DNA of 64,000 bases, from positions 620,001 through 684,000 of the forward strand of contig NZ_BNBZ01000001.1 of assembly GCF_014656215.1 (NCBI RefSeq), in the 5' to 3' direction. The notes beneath the pieces were generated by a model, which made no database searches, was not told the origin of the DNA, and was given only the letters and a program-made list of their open reading frames with translations. Origin of the DNA: Streptomyces zaomyceticus (GTDB lineage: Bacteria; Actinomycetota; Actinomycetes; Streptomycetales; Streptomycetaceae). How positions within the stretch are numbered: position 1 is the stretch's first letter; every line of letters starts with the position of its first letter. The position numbers and the translations under genes were made by a program. Shown here piece by piece: positions 16,249 to 23,739 of the stretch.

Positions 16249-16489
16249 GCGACACATGATCCCGCATCTTCGGCGTTCGCGGGGGTCGTCGGGGGGACGG
16301 GCGGGTTCGATGGCGGGAAGTCGCCGACCATCGCAGATCAGATCGGTGACCGCGGTGGCGAGGAGGGGGCCAAGGGCCGTCCCGGCGGGGGAAGCGGACG
16401 GTGACGCTCCGCAAGATCTCGGGAACAGAGGGTGTTGTGCCGAATTCATTACATCTGACAGGCCCCACGAGGCACCCAAGAGAGGTCTC

Positions 16490-16552
16490 ATGGCCCCTTA
16501 CCCTTTTCACTGGCCACCCGACCGACCCCACTCCGGAACGCGAGATTCATGA
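16490..16552 (+). CDS. Candidate 20-residue leader ORF coupled to murA
   Basis: An ATG preceded by AGAGAGG at 6 bases opens a 20-codon frame (MAPYPFHWPPDR and so on) whose TGA overlaps the murA ATG as ATGA. The murA ATG itself has only a weak ribosome site. This arrangement suggests that translation of the short ORF feeds into murA. The peptide has four prolines and a tryptophan in its first 12 residues. It could be chance, but the ribosome site and exact overlap favour function. The rest of the 300-base yqgE-murA gap (16249-16489) shows no gene. Confidence 0.4.
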   Translation: MAPYPFHWPPDRPHSGTRDS

Positions 16553-17889
16553 CCGGCACAGACGATGTCCTGCTTGTCCACGGCGGAACCCCGCTGGAGG
16601 GCGAGATCCGCGTCCGCGGCGCGAAGAACCTCGTGCCCAAGGCGATGGTCGCCGCCCTGCTCGGCAGCGGCCCGAGCCGCCTGCGCAATGTGCCCGACAT
16701 CCGTGACGTCCGCGTGGTCCGCGGACTGCTCCAGCTGCACGGAGTGACGGTCCGCCCGGGCGAGGAGCCCGGCGAGCTCGTCCTCGACCCGACGCACGTC
16801 GAGTCGGCGAACGTTGCCGACATCGATGCCCACGCCGGTTCGTCCCGTATCCCGATCCTCTTCTGCGGCCCGCTGCTGCACCGCCTCGGCCACGCCTTCA
16901 TCCCGGGCCTGGGCGGCTGCGACATCGGCGGCCGGCCCATCGACTTCCACTTCGACGTGCTGCGCCAGTTCGGTGCGACCATCGAGAAGCGCGAGGGCGG
17001 GCAGTACCTGGAGGCCCCGCAGCGCCTTCGCGGCTGCAAGATCCGGCTGCCGTACCCCTCCGTCGGCTCGACCGAGCAGGTGCTGCTCACGGCGGTGCTC
17101 GCCGAGGGCGTCACCGAGCTGTCGAACGCCGCGGTGGAGCCGGAGATCGAGGACCTGATCTGCGTCCTGCAGAAAATGGGCGCGATCATCTCCATGGACA
17201 CCGACCGGACCATCCGGATCACCGGTGTCGACCGCCTCGACGGCTACACCCACCGCGCCCTCCCGGACCGCCTGGAGGCGGCCTCCTGGGCGTCCGCGGC
17301 GCTCGCCACCGAGGGCAACATCTACGTGCGCGGCGCCCAGCAGCGCTCGATGATGACCTTCCTCAACACGTACCGGAAGGTCGGCGGCGCCTTCGAGATC
17401 GACGACGAGGGCATCCGCTTCTGGCACCCGGGCGGCTCGCTCAACGCGATCCACCTGGAGACGGACGTGCACCCCGGCTTCCAGACGGACTGGCAGCAGC
17501 CGCTGGTCGTGGCCCTGACGCAGGCCTCCGGGCTCTCCATCGTCCACGAGACGGTGTACGAGTCGCGGCTCGGCTTCACCTCCGCGCTCAACCAGATGGG
17601 CGCGCACATCCAGCTGTACCGCGAGTGCCTCGGCGGCTCCGACTGCCGCTTCGGCCAGCGCAACTTCCTGCACTCGGCGGTCGTCTCCGGACCGACGAAG
17701 CTCCAGGGCGCCGATCTGGTCATCCCCGACCTGCGCGGCGGCTTCTCGTACCTGATCGCGGCGCTCGCCGCCCAGGGCACCTCGCGGGTGCACGGCATCG
17801 AGCTGATCAACCGCGGCTACGAGAACTTCATGGAGAAGCTCGTCGAGCTCGGCGCCAAGGTCGAGCTCCCGGGCAGCGCGCTGGTCTGA
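16549..17889 (+). CDS. murA: UDP-N-acetylglucosamine 1-carboxyvinyltransferase
   Basis: MurA transfers enolpyruvate from phosphoenolpyruvate to UDP-N-acetylglucosamine, the first committed step of peptidoglycan synthesis, in the cytoplasm. The 446-residue protein has the catalytic Lys26-Asn27 pair in RGAKNLVPK and the active-site cysteine Cys124 in LGGCDIGGRP, the residue alkylated by fosfomycin. The two-domain EPSP-synthase fold is complete and ends GAKVELPGSALV. It overlaps a short upstream ORF by 4 bases and is followed by strong hairpins. Streptomyces usually carry two murA genes; this matches the one that lies beside hup. Cys rather than Asp predicts fosfomycin sensitivity of this enzyme. 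Confidence 0.95.
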   Translation: MTGTDDVLLVHGGTPLEGEIRVRGAKNLVPKAMVAALLGSGPSRLRNVPDIRDVRVVRGLLQLHGVTVRPGEEPGELVLDPTHVESANVADIDAHAGSSRIPILFCGPLLHRLGHAFIPGLGGCDIGGRPIDFHFDVLRQFGATIEKREGGQYLEAPQRLRGCKIRLPYPSVGSTEQVLLTAVLAEGVTELSNAAVEPEIEDLICVLQKMGAIISMDTDRTIRITGVDRLDGYTHRALPDRLEAASWASAALATEGNIYVRGAQQRSMMTFLNTYRKVGGAFEIDDEGIRFWHPGGSLNAIHLETDVHPGFQTDWQQPLVVALTQASGLSIVHETVYESRLGFTSALNQMGAHIQLYRECLGGSDCRFGQRNFLHSAVVSGPTKLQGADLVIPDLRGGFSYLIAALAAQGTSRVHGIELINRGYENFMEKLVELGAKVELPGSALV

Positions 17890-17896
17890 GCGGGCC

Positions 17897-17931
17897 GTAC
17901 GCGCGCGTGGAGCCGCTCCACGCGCGCGTAC
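17897..17931 (+). terminator. Perfect 16-bp hairpin after murA
   Basis: gtacgcgcgcgtggag and its exact complement are separated by three bases, starting 8 bases after the murA stop. There is no U-tract. The arms are alternating purine-pyrimidine (gcgcgcg), so besides termination this DNA could adopt an unusual form. Confidence 0.65.
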
Positions 17932-18042
17932 CCCTCTCCGCACACGTGACGCCCCCGACGGCGGCACCGCGAGGCCTCTGCCGGTCCCCGAAGGGCTCCT
18001 ACGGGCCCTGACAGGCTCTGACCGGCCTCTGACGGGCATACG

Positions 18043-18079
18043 AAAGGGCGGCCACCCCCTGACAGGGTGGCCGCCCTTT
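18043..18079. terminator. Bidirectional terminator between murA and hup
   Basis: aaagggcggccaccc and gggtggccgcccttt form a perfect 15-bp stem with a 7-base loop, ending in a short T-run in both directions. It lies between the convergent murA and hup genes and fits a two-way terminator. Confidence 0.8.
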
Positions 18080-18116
18080 CTGCGCCTCCAGGCTGCCTTA
18101 CGCGGCCTTGGTGGCC

Positions 18117-18398
18117 TTACTTGCCCTTGGCGGCTTCCTTGAGCTTCGAGCCCGCGGAGACCTTCACGCTGTAGCCGGCCGGGATGTTGATCGGGTCGCC
18201 GGTCTGCGGGTTACGAGCGGTGCGAGCGGCACGGTGGGTGCGCTCGAAGGTCAGGAAGCCGGGGATGGTGACCTTCTCGTCGCCCTTGGCGACGACCTCA
18301 CCGACGGTCTCGGCGAGAGCGGCCAGCACGGCGTCGGCGTCCTTGCGGGTCACCTCGGCGCGGTCGGCCAGGGCGGCCACCAGCTCACTGCGGTTCAT
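18117..18398 (-). CDS. hup: HU-family nucleoid DNA-binding protein
   Basis: The ATG of MNRSELVAAL (18396-18398), 7 bases after GGGAG, gives the canonical 93-residue HU. The dimerisation helices (1-40) and the DNA-binding arm with the signature GFLTFERTHRAARTARNPQ and the conserved proline in NPQTGDPI are complete. HU bends and compacts DNA in the nucleoid. This is the short HupA type without the basic Lys/Ala tail of the developmental HupS. It converges with murA and shares its terminator. A hairpin in the leader may affect expression. Confidence 0.95.
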   Translation of the reverse strand: MNRSELVAALADRAEVTRKDADAVLAALAETVGEVVAKGDEKVTIPGFLTFERTHRAARTARNPQTGDPINIPAGYSVKVSAGSKLKEAAKGK

Positions 18399-18436
18399 GT
18401 TGTTACTCCCGTGTTCTTCTTGCCTGTGAGGCGTGC

Positions 18437-18456
18437 CACGCGGCGGAAGCCGCGTG
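18437..18456 (-). promoter_or_regulatory. Hairpin in hup leader region
   Basis: cacgcggc and gccgcgtg form a perfect 8-bp stem with a 4-base loop 39-58 bases upstream of the hup start. Its place suggests a 5' leader structure or operator. The rest of the 18399-18710 gap holds the malic-enzyme terminator and no gene. Confidence 0.35.
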
Positions 18457-18651
18457 ATTGGGTACAGCGAAGCCGATGCTGCCAGGGCCTTCGGACAGTC
18501 CCCGGACCCGGGTCTAATGACAGACCCTCGCGCCCAAACACGCATCCTGCCCCCACCAGCGGCGGGAACGCCAATCCGGCACCCCCTGGGGTCACACGAA
18601 AAGCGCCAGAGCCCCGTGGTGGTGACGTTCTGTCGACTCCGCGAAAACCAT

Positions 18652-18694
18652 GCGGAGCCGAAAAGCCACCCTAAAGGCGGGTTTACGGCTCCGC
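18652..18694 (-). terminator. Terminator after malic enzyme gene
   Basis: gcggagccg and cggctccgc form a 9-bp perfect outer stem, with partly paired AT-richer sequence inside, 17 bases after the malic enzyme stop on the minus strand. Confidence 0.5.
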
Positions 18695-18710
18695 GAATCG
18701 CGACGCGCCG

Positions 18711-20141
18711 TCAGCGCCCGGACGCCGCCGAGCCGCCGCCCGCCGCCTTCGCCGCGTTGCGCACGGCTCCGGCGACCGCACCCGCGACCTTGTCGTTGAA
18801 GACCGACGGGATGATGTAGTTCGGGTTCAGCTCGTCCTCGGAGACGACGTCGGCGAGGGCCGAGGCGGCCGCCAGCATCATCTCCGTGTTGACCGTACGG
18901 GACTGGGCGTCGAGGAGACCGCGGAAGACACCCGGGAAGACCAGCACGTTGTTGATCTGGTTCGGGAAGTCGGAGCGGCCGGTGGCGACGACGGCGGCCG
19001 TCTGACGGGCGGCGGCCGGGTCGACCTCCGGGTCGGGGTTCGCGAGCGCGAACACGATCGCCCCCTCCGCCATGGCGGCGACGTCCTCCGCGCCGAGCAG
19101 GTTCGGGGCGGAGACGCCGATGAAGACGTCCGCGCCGACGACGGCCTGCTTGAGGGTGCCGGTGACGCCCTCGGGGTTGGTGTTGTCGGCGATCCAGCGC
19201 AGCGGCGAGTCCGCCGGGGCCTCCACGAGGTCCTCGCGGCCCGCGTGCACGACACCGTGGATGTCGGCGACGACGGCGTGCTTCACACCCGCCGCGAGCA
19301 GCAGCTTCAGGATGGCCGTACCGGCCGCGCCGGCACCGGACATGACGACCCGTACGTCGCCGACGCCCTTGTTGACCACGCGCAGGGCGTTGGTGAGGGC
19401 GGCGAGGACGACGATGGCGGTGCCGTGCTGGTCGTCGTGGAAGACGGGGATGTCGAGGGCCTCGCGCAGCCGGGCCTCGATCTCGAAGCAGCGGGGCGCC
19501 GAGATGTCCTCCAGGTTGATGCCCGCGAAGCCGGGGGCGATGGCCTTGACGATCGCGACGATCTCGTCGGTGTCCTGCGTGTCGAGGCAGATCGGCCAGG
19601 CGTCGATGCCGGCGAAGCGCTTGAAGAGGGCCGCCTTGCCCTCCATGACGGGCAGGGAGGCCATCGGGCCGATGTTGCCGAGGCCGAGGACGGCGGAGCC
19701 GTCGGTGACGACCGCGACGGAGTTGCGCTTGATGGTGAGGCGGCGGGCGTCCTCGGGGTTCTCGGCGATCGCCATGCACACCCGGGCGACGCCCGGGGTG
19801 TAGATCATGGAGAGGTCGTCACGGTTGCGGATGGGGTGCTTGGACGCCATCTCGATCTTGCCGCCGAGGTGCATCAGGAACGTACGGTCCGAGACCTTGC
19901 CGAGGACGACACCCTCGATGGTGCGCAGCTGCTCGACGATCTCGTCGGCGTGCGCGGTGGAGGTCGCGGCGATGGTGACGTCGATTCGGAGCTTCTCGTG
20001 GCCGGAGGCGGTCACGTCGAGGCCGGTGACGGATCCGCCGTGGGACTCCACCGCCGTGGTGAGCTGGGAGACCGCGGTTCCGCTCGCGGGAACCTCCAGC
20101 CGGACCGTCATCGAATACGAGACGCTGGGCGCCGTTGCCAT
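18711..20141 (-). CDS. NAD-dependent malic enzyme with N-terminal ACT domain
   Basis: A 476-residue enzyme converting malate to pyruvate, CO2 and reduced nicotinamide cofactor in central metabolism. Residues about 8-85 form an ACT-type ligand-binding domain, the arrangement in many Gram-positive malic enzymes, suggesting allosteric control. The catalytic part follows with family motifs YTPGVARVC, TDGSAVLGLGNIGP, FHDDQHGTAIV (metal-binding Asp) and the dinucleotide fold GAGAAG. Cofactor preference cannot be settled by eye; I call it NAD-dependent by family resemblance. Upstream lies a 398-base gap holding a strong terminator and a structured RNA candidate that may control this gene. The gene ends near a terminator shared with the hup upstream region. 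Confidence 0.92.
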   Translation of the reverse strand: MATAPSVSYSMTVRLEVPASGTAVSQLTTAVESHGGSVTGLDVTASGHEKLRIDVTIAATSTAHADEIVEQLRTIEGVVLGKVSDRTFLMHLGGKIEMASKHPIRNRDDLSMIYTPGVARVCMAIAENPEDARRLTIKRNSVAVVTDGSAVLGLGNIGPMASLPVMEGKAALFKRFAGIDAWPICLDTQDTDEIVAIVKAIAPGFAGINLEDISAPRCFEIEARLREALDIPVFHDDQHGTAIVVLAALTNALRVVNKGVGDVRVVMSGAGAAGTAILKLLLAAGVKHAVVADIHGVVHAGREDLVEAPADSPLRWIADNTNPEGVTGTLKQAVVGADVFIGVSAPNLLGAEDVAAMAEGAIVFALANPDPEVDPAAARQTAAVVATGRSDFPNQINNVLVFPGVFRGLLDAQSRTVNTEMMLAAASALADVVSEDELNPNYIIPSVFNDKVAGAVAGAVRNAAKAAGGGSAASGR

Positions 20142-20305
20142 GGCCGAGTTCCTCTGCTTTCCCTGAGCTTCGTTGCTACGCCGCCCCGGCTGGTTGCCTG
20201 GCGGCGCCCTCCGATGGTCGCACCTACCTGCCGGTAGCAGGTAATGCGGTCATTTTGTTTTCGGAAAGTAGTTTCCACCATACGAGAAGTGCCGGAGAAA
20301 CAGAA

Positions 20306-20338
20306 GAGGTCCCTGTCACCAGGGGTGACAGGGACCTC
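20306..20338 (-). terminator. Strong terminator downstream of structured RNA
   Basis: gaggtccctgtcacc and ggtgacagggacctc form a perfect 15-bp stem with a 3-base loop. Read on the minus strand it is followed by cttctgtttc, a T-rich stretch. It lies between the structured RNA and the malic enzyme start, so it could end a small RNA or act as an attenuator. Confidence 0.75.
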
Positions 20339-20358
20339 AACTTCGTAGCTATGCACTA

Positions 20359-20451
20359 GGTGGCACCGACCCGCCATGCTCGCCTCGCGGCAAGTGGTCC
20401 CTCAAAGGGACGAAGGTTGGGCCCGGGGGCTTGGATCGAGCCGGTGCCACG
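20359..20451 (-). ncRNA. Candidate structured RNA (small RNA or riboswitch) upstream of malic enzyme
   Basis: A 93-base segment is closed by a perfect 9-bp helix, gtggcaccg (20360-20368) with cggtgccac (20442-20450). Inside are at least two more hairpins: gtccc-tcaaa-gggac (20397-20411) and ggctt-ggatc-gagcc (20428-20442, which touches the closing helix). This multibranched shape followed 20 bases later on the minus strand by a strong terminator is typical of a small RNA gene or of a riboswitch with an expression platform. I do not recognise a known class: it lacks tRNA, SRP, TPP, SAM, cobalamin and c-di-GMP signatures. The strand is inferred from the position of the terminator and flanking genes. 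From memory, small RNAs have been reported near this place in S. coelicolor, but I cannot confirm identity. Confidence 0.5.
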
Positions 20452-20539
20452 ACAAGGCTAACAAACGACCCCGCGTGGCGATTCCAGCGCCACAGGTTGG
20501 CGTGAAATCACCCCCTCGGCCCCTCCCGCGGCCCCCTGA

Positions 20540-22888
20540 TCAGTCCCTCAGCAGGTCGGGGACCCCTGCCTCGTCCGGCATGTCCGCCGCCGCCGCGACC
20601 ACCGTGAGCTGCTGCGTCGCCCGGGTCAGGGCCACGTACAGCACCCGCAGACCGGCCGGGGACTCGTCCGCGATCTCCGCGGGCGAGACGACCACCGTGG
20701 CGTCGTACTCCAGGCCCTTCGCCTCCAGGGAGCCCAGCGCCACCACCCGGTCGCCCAGCTCGGCGAGCCAGCGGGCCGCCTCGGCACGCCGGTTCATGGC
20801 GACGACGACACCGACCGTGCCCTCGACCCGCTGCAGAAGCAATCGCGCCTCGGACCGTACGGTTTCGGCCAGGTCGGGCTTCCCGGCCGTCTCCCCCACC
20901 GGTACGAAACGGGGCTCGACGCCCGTCGACCGGACGGCGCGCGGCGACTCCTTGCCCGGCATGGCGAGGGCCAGCACCTTGGCGGCGAGCTCGGCGATCT
21001 CGGCCGGGTTCCGGTAGTTCACGGTCAGTTCGAAGCGGCGCCGCGGCCGGGAGCCGAGGGCCTCGTCACGGGCCGCCGCGGCCTCGTCCGGGTCCGACCA
21101 GGAGGACTGCGCCGGGTCGCCGACGATCGTCCAGGTGGCGTGCCGGCCCCGCCGCCCGACCATCCGCCACTGCATGGGCGTGAGGTCCTGCGCCTCGTCG
21201 ACGATCACGTGCGCGTACTCGGTGCGCTCGGCGGCGAGCCGCTCGGCCCGCTCGCGCTGCGTCTCCTCGCGTACGGGCATGAGCTCCTCCAGGCCCGTGA
21301 GCTGGTCGAGCGGGTCGTACTCCCGGCGCTTCCTCGGCCGCGCCGGGGCGCCGAGCAGCGTCTGCAGCTCGTCCAGGAGCGCCACGTCGTGGACGGAGAG
21401 CTCCTTGCGGCGCAGCGAGCGGGCGAGCCGCCGCACCTCGCCCGGGTTGAGGATGCGGCGGGCCCAGCGGCCGAGCCGCCGCTCGTCGGCCATCGCGTCG
21501 AGGACCCCGCGCGGGGTGAGCTCGGGCCACCAGGCGTCGAGGAAGGTGAGGAAGGAGTCCTCGGTGGAGACGTCCTCGTCGAAGGAGGAGCGCAGTTCGG
21601 CCGCGAGCTCGGGGTCGCTGTGCCGTCCGGACGCGCCCGACCTGGAGTACAGCGCGTCCAGGAGCAGCCGGCGGGCGCGCGGGCGGAGCAGGTTGACGGG
21701 GGCCGTGCCGCCGAGGACGTTGTGCCGGATGCGCCGCAGGTCGTCGGCCTCCAGCTCGAGCCTGCGGCCGAAGGCGACCACCCGCAGCCGGGTGGGGGTG
21801 CCGGTGGGCGCCGGGGCCTCGTCCTCCTCGCCGAGGGCGAGCTGGGCCTGGGCCCTGGGCGGAGGGGTCTCCAGAGCGCCGCGGGCCGCCTTGCGGAGCA
21901 CGTGGAGCATGCGGGAGGAGCCCTTGATCCGGGCGACGGCCGGGTCGTCGTACGCGGTGGCCTCGGCGCCGTCGACCAGCGAACCGACCGCGCGGATCGC
22001 GACCTGCCCCTCCTCGCCGAGGGAGGGCAGGACGCCCTCGGTGTACGAGACGAGGAGCGGGGTCGGGGAGACGATCAGGATGCCGCCCGCGTACCGCCGC
22101 CGGTCCTGGTAGAGCAGGTACGCGGCCCGGTGCAGGGCCACGGCGGTCTTGCCGGTGCCGGGACCGCCCTCCACATAGGTGACGGAGGCGGCGGGAGCGC
22201 GGATGACGAGGTCCTGCTCCGCCTGGATGGAGGAGACGATGTCCCGCATGGTGTGGCTGCGGGCCTGGCCGAGGGCGGCCATCAGCGCGCCGTCGCCGAT
22301 GACGGGCAGTTCGCGCCCGTCGAGGGTGGCCCGCAGCTCGGGGCGCATCAGGTCGTCCTCGACGCCGAGGACCTGGCGGCCCTTGGAGCGGATGACGCGC
22401 CGGCGCACGACCCGGCCCGGGTCGACCGGCGTCGACCGGTAGAAGGGCGCGGCGGCGGGCGCGCGCCAGTCGATCACCAGCGGCGCGTAGTCGGAGTCGA
22501 GGACGCCGATCCGGCCGATGTGGAGGGTCTCGCCGATCTCGGCCGTGTTGTCGGGACGTACGGCGTCCTCGGCGGGCTCGATCGAGGTGTAGGCCCCGTC
22601 CGGCCCCTTCTTCCCGTCCTTCCCTTGAAGGAGGTCGATCCGGCCGAAGAGGAAGTCCTCGAACTCGTTGTTGAGCCTGTTGAGGTGGATGCCGGCCCGG
22701 AAGACCTGGGCGTCGCGCTCGGCGAGGGCGCCGGGCGTGCCGACCTGCCCCCGCTGGGCGGCGTCGTTCATCAGGAACTCCGCCTCGTGGATCTTCTCCT
22801 CCAGTCGGCGGTAGACGTGATCCAGATGTTCCTGCTCGACACCGATCTCACGGTCTCTGACCGTGTCCACGGCTTCCTGCGCGGCCAC
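20540..22888 (-). CDS. HelD/UvrD-like helicase, RNA polymerase-recycling family
   Basis: A 782-residue superfamily 1 ATPase. The N-terminus (about 10-80) is a coiled coil rich in charged residues, then comes an insertion before Walker A at 241-248 (GGPGTGKT). Walker B reads VIVDEAQDLTP, and later motifs include LTVNYRNPAEI and YVALTRATQQL. An N-terminal coiled coil plus a split helicase is the HelD layout; HelD proteins enter RNA polymerase channels and release stalled complexes, and relatives (HelR) protect against rifamycins. It starts with GTG; AAGGGGG lies about 10 bases upstream. It stands alone on its strand between the repeat region and the structured RNA. HelD is the best fit; a DNA-repair helicase is less likely. 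Confidence 0.85.
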   Translation of the reverse strand: MAAQEAVDTVRDREIGVEQEHLDHVYRRLEEKIHEAEFLMNDAAQRGQVGTPGALAERDAQVFRAGIHLNRLNNEFEDFLFGRIDLLQGKDGKKGPDGAYTSIEPAEDAVRPDNTAEIGETLHIGRIGVLDSDYAPLVIDWRAPAAAPFYRSTPVDPGRVVRRRVIRSKGRQVLGVEDDLMRPELRATLDGRELPVIGDGALMAALGQARSHTMRDIVSSIQAEQDLVIRAPAASVTYVEGGPGTGKTAVALHRAAYLLYQDRRRYAGGILIVSPTPLLVSYTEGVLPSLGEEGQVAIRAVGSLVDGAEATAYDDPAVARIKGSSRMLHVLRKAARGALETPPPRAQAQLALGEEDEAPAPTGTPTRLRVVAFGRRLELEADDLRRIRHNVLGGTAPVNLLRPRARRLLLDALYSRSGASGRHSDPELAAELRSSFDEDVSTEDSFLTFLDAWWPELTPRGVLDAMADERRLGRWARRILNPGEVRRLARSLRRKELSVHDVALLDELQTLLGAPARPRKRREYDPLDQLTGLEELMPVREETQRERAERLAAERTEYAHVIVDEAQDLTPMQWRMVGRRGRHATWTIVGDPAQSSWSDPDEAAAARDEALGSRPRRRFELTVNYRNPAEIAELAAKVLALAMPGKESPRAVRSTGVEPRFVPVGETAGKPDLAETVRSEARLLLQRVEGTVGVVVAMNRRAEAARWLAELGDRVVALGSLEAKGLEYDATVVVSPAEIADESPAGLRVLYVALTRATQQLTVVAAAADMPDEAGVPDLLRD

Positions 22889-23097
22889 CTAAGGCCCCCT
22901 TCTGACGTGCACTGGGCAGCCGTCGAGCGTACGCCACCGGAAGGCGCCGTGTCAGGCGAGATCACCGTACGGGGGTTCGGCAGCCGGAACGCCCACCGAA
23001 CAACCGGTCATCGCCATGAGCGTCCGTTCCTCCCCCGGACTCCGTCCGAGGGGACCTCCAGGGCGGAACGGGTGGGGCGTGACGGCCTCCGCCCCCC

Positions 23098-23356
23098 GTT
23101 GTGGGCATTCGTTCCGCTGGGGCGGAACGGGTGGGCACAACGGACGTCGCCCTTGCCGGGCGGTCAGGCTTCCGCGCCTGGACCCGCACCCCTTGCGCGC
23201 CGAACCATGGGTGCGGGTCCAGGCCCAGTGGGCGGACGCGCCACCCAAGGGCGCCGCACTGTTGGTGCAGGTCCAGGCGCAGGGGGCGGACGCGCCGCCA
23301 AAGGGCGCCGTCCCGTGTGCCCACCCGTCCCGCCCCAGCGGGACGATTGCCCACAC
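23098..23356. repeat. Two inverted copies of a 40-base palindromic repeat
   Basis: The left copy (23098-23140) has core gttccgctggggcggaac and the right copy (about 23315-23356) has core gtcccgccccagcgggac. Each core is itself a hairpin (7-bp arms), and the copies with their gtgggca flanks are near-complements of each other. Confidence 0.65.
23176..23316. repeat. Inverted repeat plus 54-base direct repeat
   Basis: gcctggacccgcacc (23177-23191) pairs perfectly with ggtgcgggtccaggc (23210-23224). The second arm also begins a 54-base unit that is repeated directly from 23264 with several mismatches; both copies share gcggacgcgcc and aagggcgccg. Confidence 0.6.
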
Positions 23357-23559
23357 GGCGTGCGGGGGGGGGGGCCGTCGGTCGCACTCAGGGCAGGCGC
23401 GCCGCGAGAGCGTGCCGTCCCGTGCGCCCACGCGGCGGTGGGGTGGGGCGCACGCACGGACGGACGTCCCGCGAGAGGGCGCAGCCCGTGTGCCCGCGCG
23501 GCGGTCGCGCGCGGAGGCGGACGTCGCGAGAGGGCGCCGTCCCGCGAGAGCGCGCCGCT

Positions 23560-23734
23560 CTCTTCCGGATCCTGCCGGTCAGGCCCGCGCCGTCCGGTGC
23601 CTGGGGTCTCCCCAGGCCCGCCAGGGCCGAGGGGACGCACCGCAAGGCGGAGGGGCGCCCGGGCACCTCGGGTGTCCCGACAGCGCGGCGAGGTGCGGTG
23701 CCGACCGGCGCCGGCCGGGCAGGATCCGGAAGAG
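23560..23734. repeat. 17-bp perfect inverted repeat flanking 141 bases
   Basis: ctcttccggatcctgcc (23560-23576) and ggcaggatccggaagag (23718-23734) are exact complements. The right arm lies 5 bases past the nnaR stop, so it may serve in termination or mark the ends of an inserted repeat. Confidence 0.6.
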
Positions 23735-23739
23735 TCGGC

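Larger units (their letters stand above)
22889..23739. other. 850-bp non-coding, repeat-rich region
   Basis: No convincing gene: all frames are open because of extreme GC content and none has a ribosome site, codon bias or family similarity. The segment holds direct and inverted repeats, several copies of a gcgagag-gcgcc-type unit near 23404, 23470 and 23526, and an 11-G run at 23364-23374. It may be a decayed gene cluster or a repeat-family insertion site. Confidence 0.6.

Noticed and set aside
20359..20451. Signal-recognition-particle RNA or tRNA identity for the structured RNA
   Set aside because: It lacks the conserved GGAAGCAGCC-type core of SRP RNA and has no cloverleaf or TTCGA T-loop.
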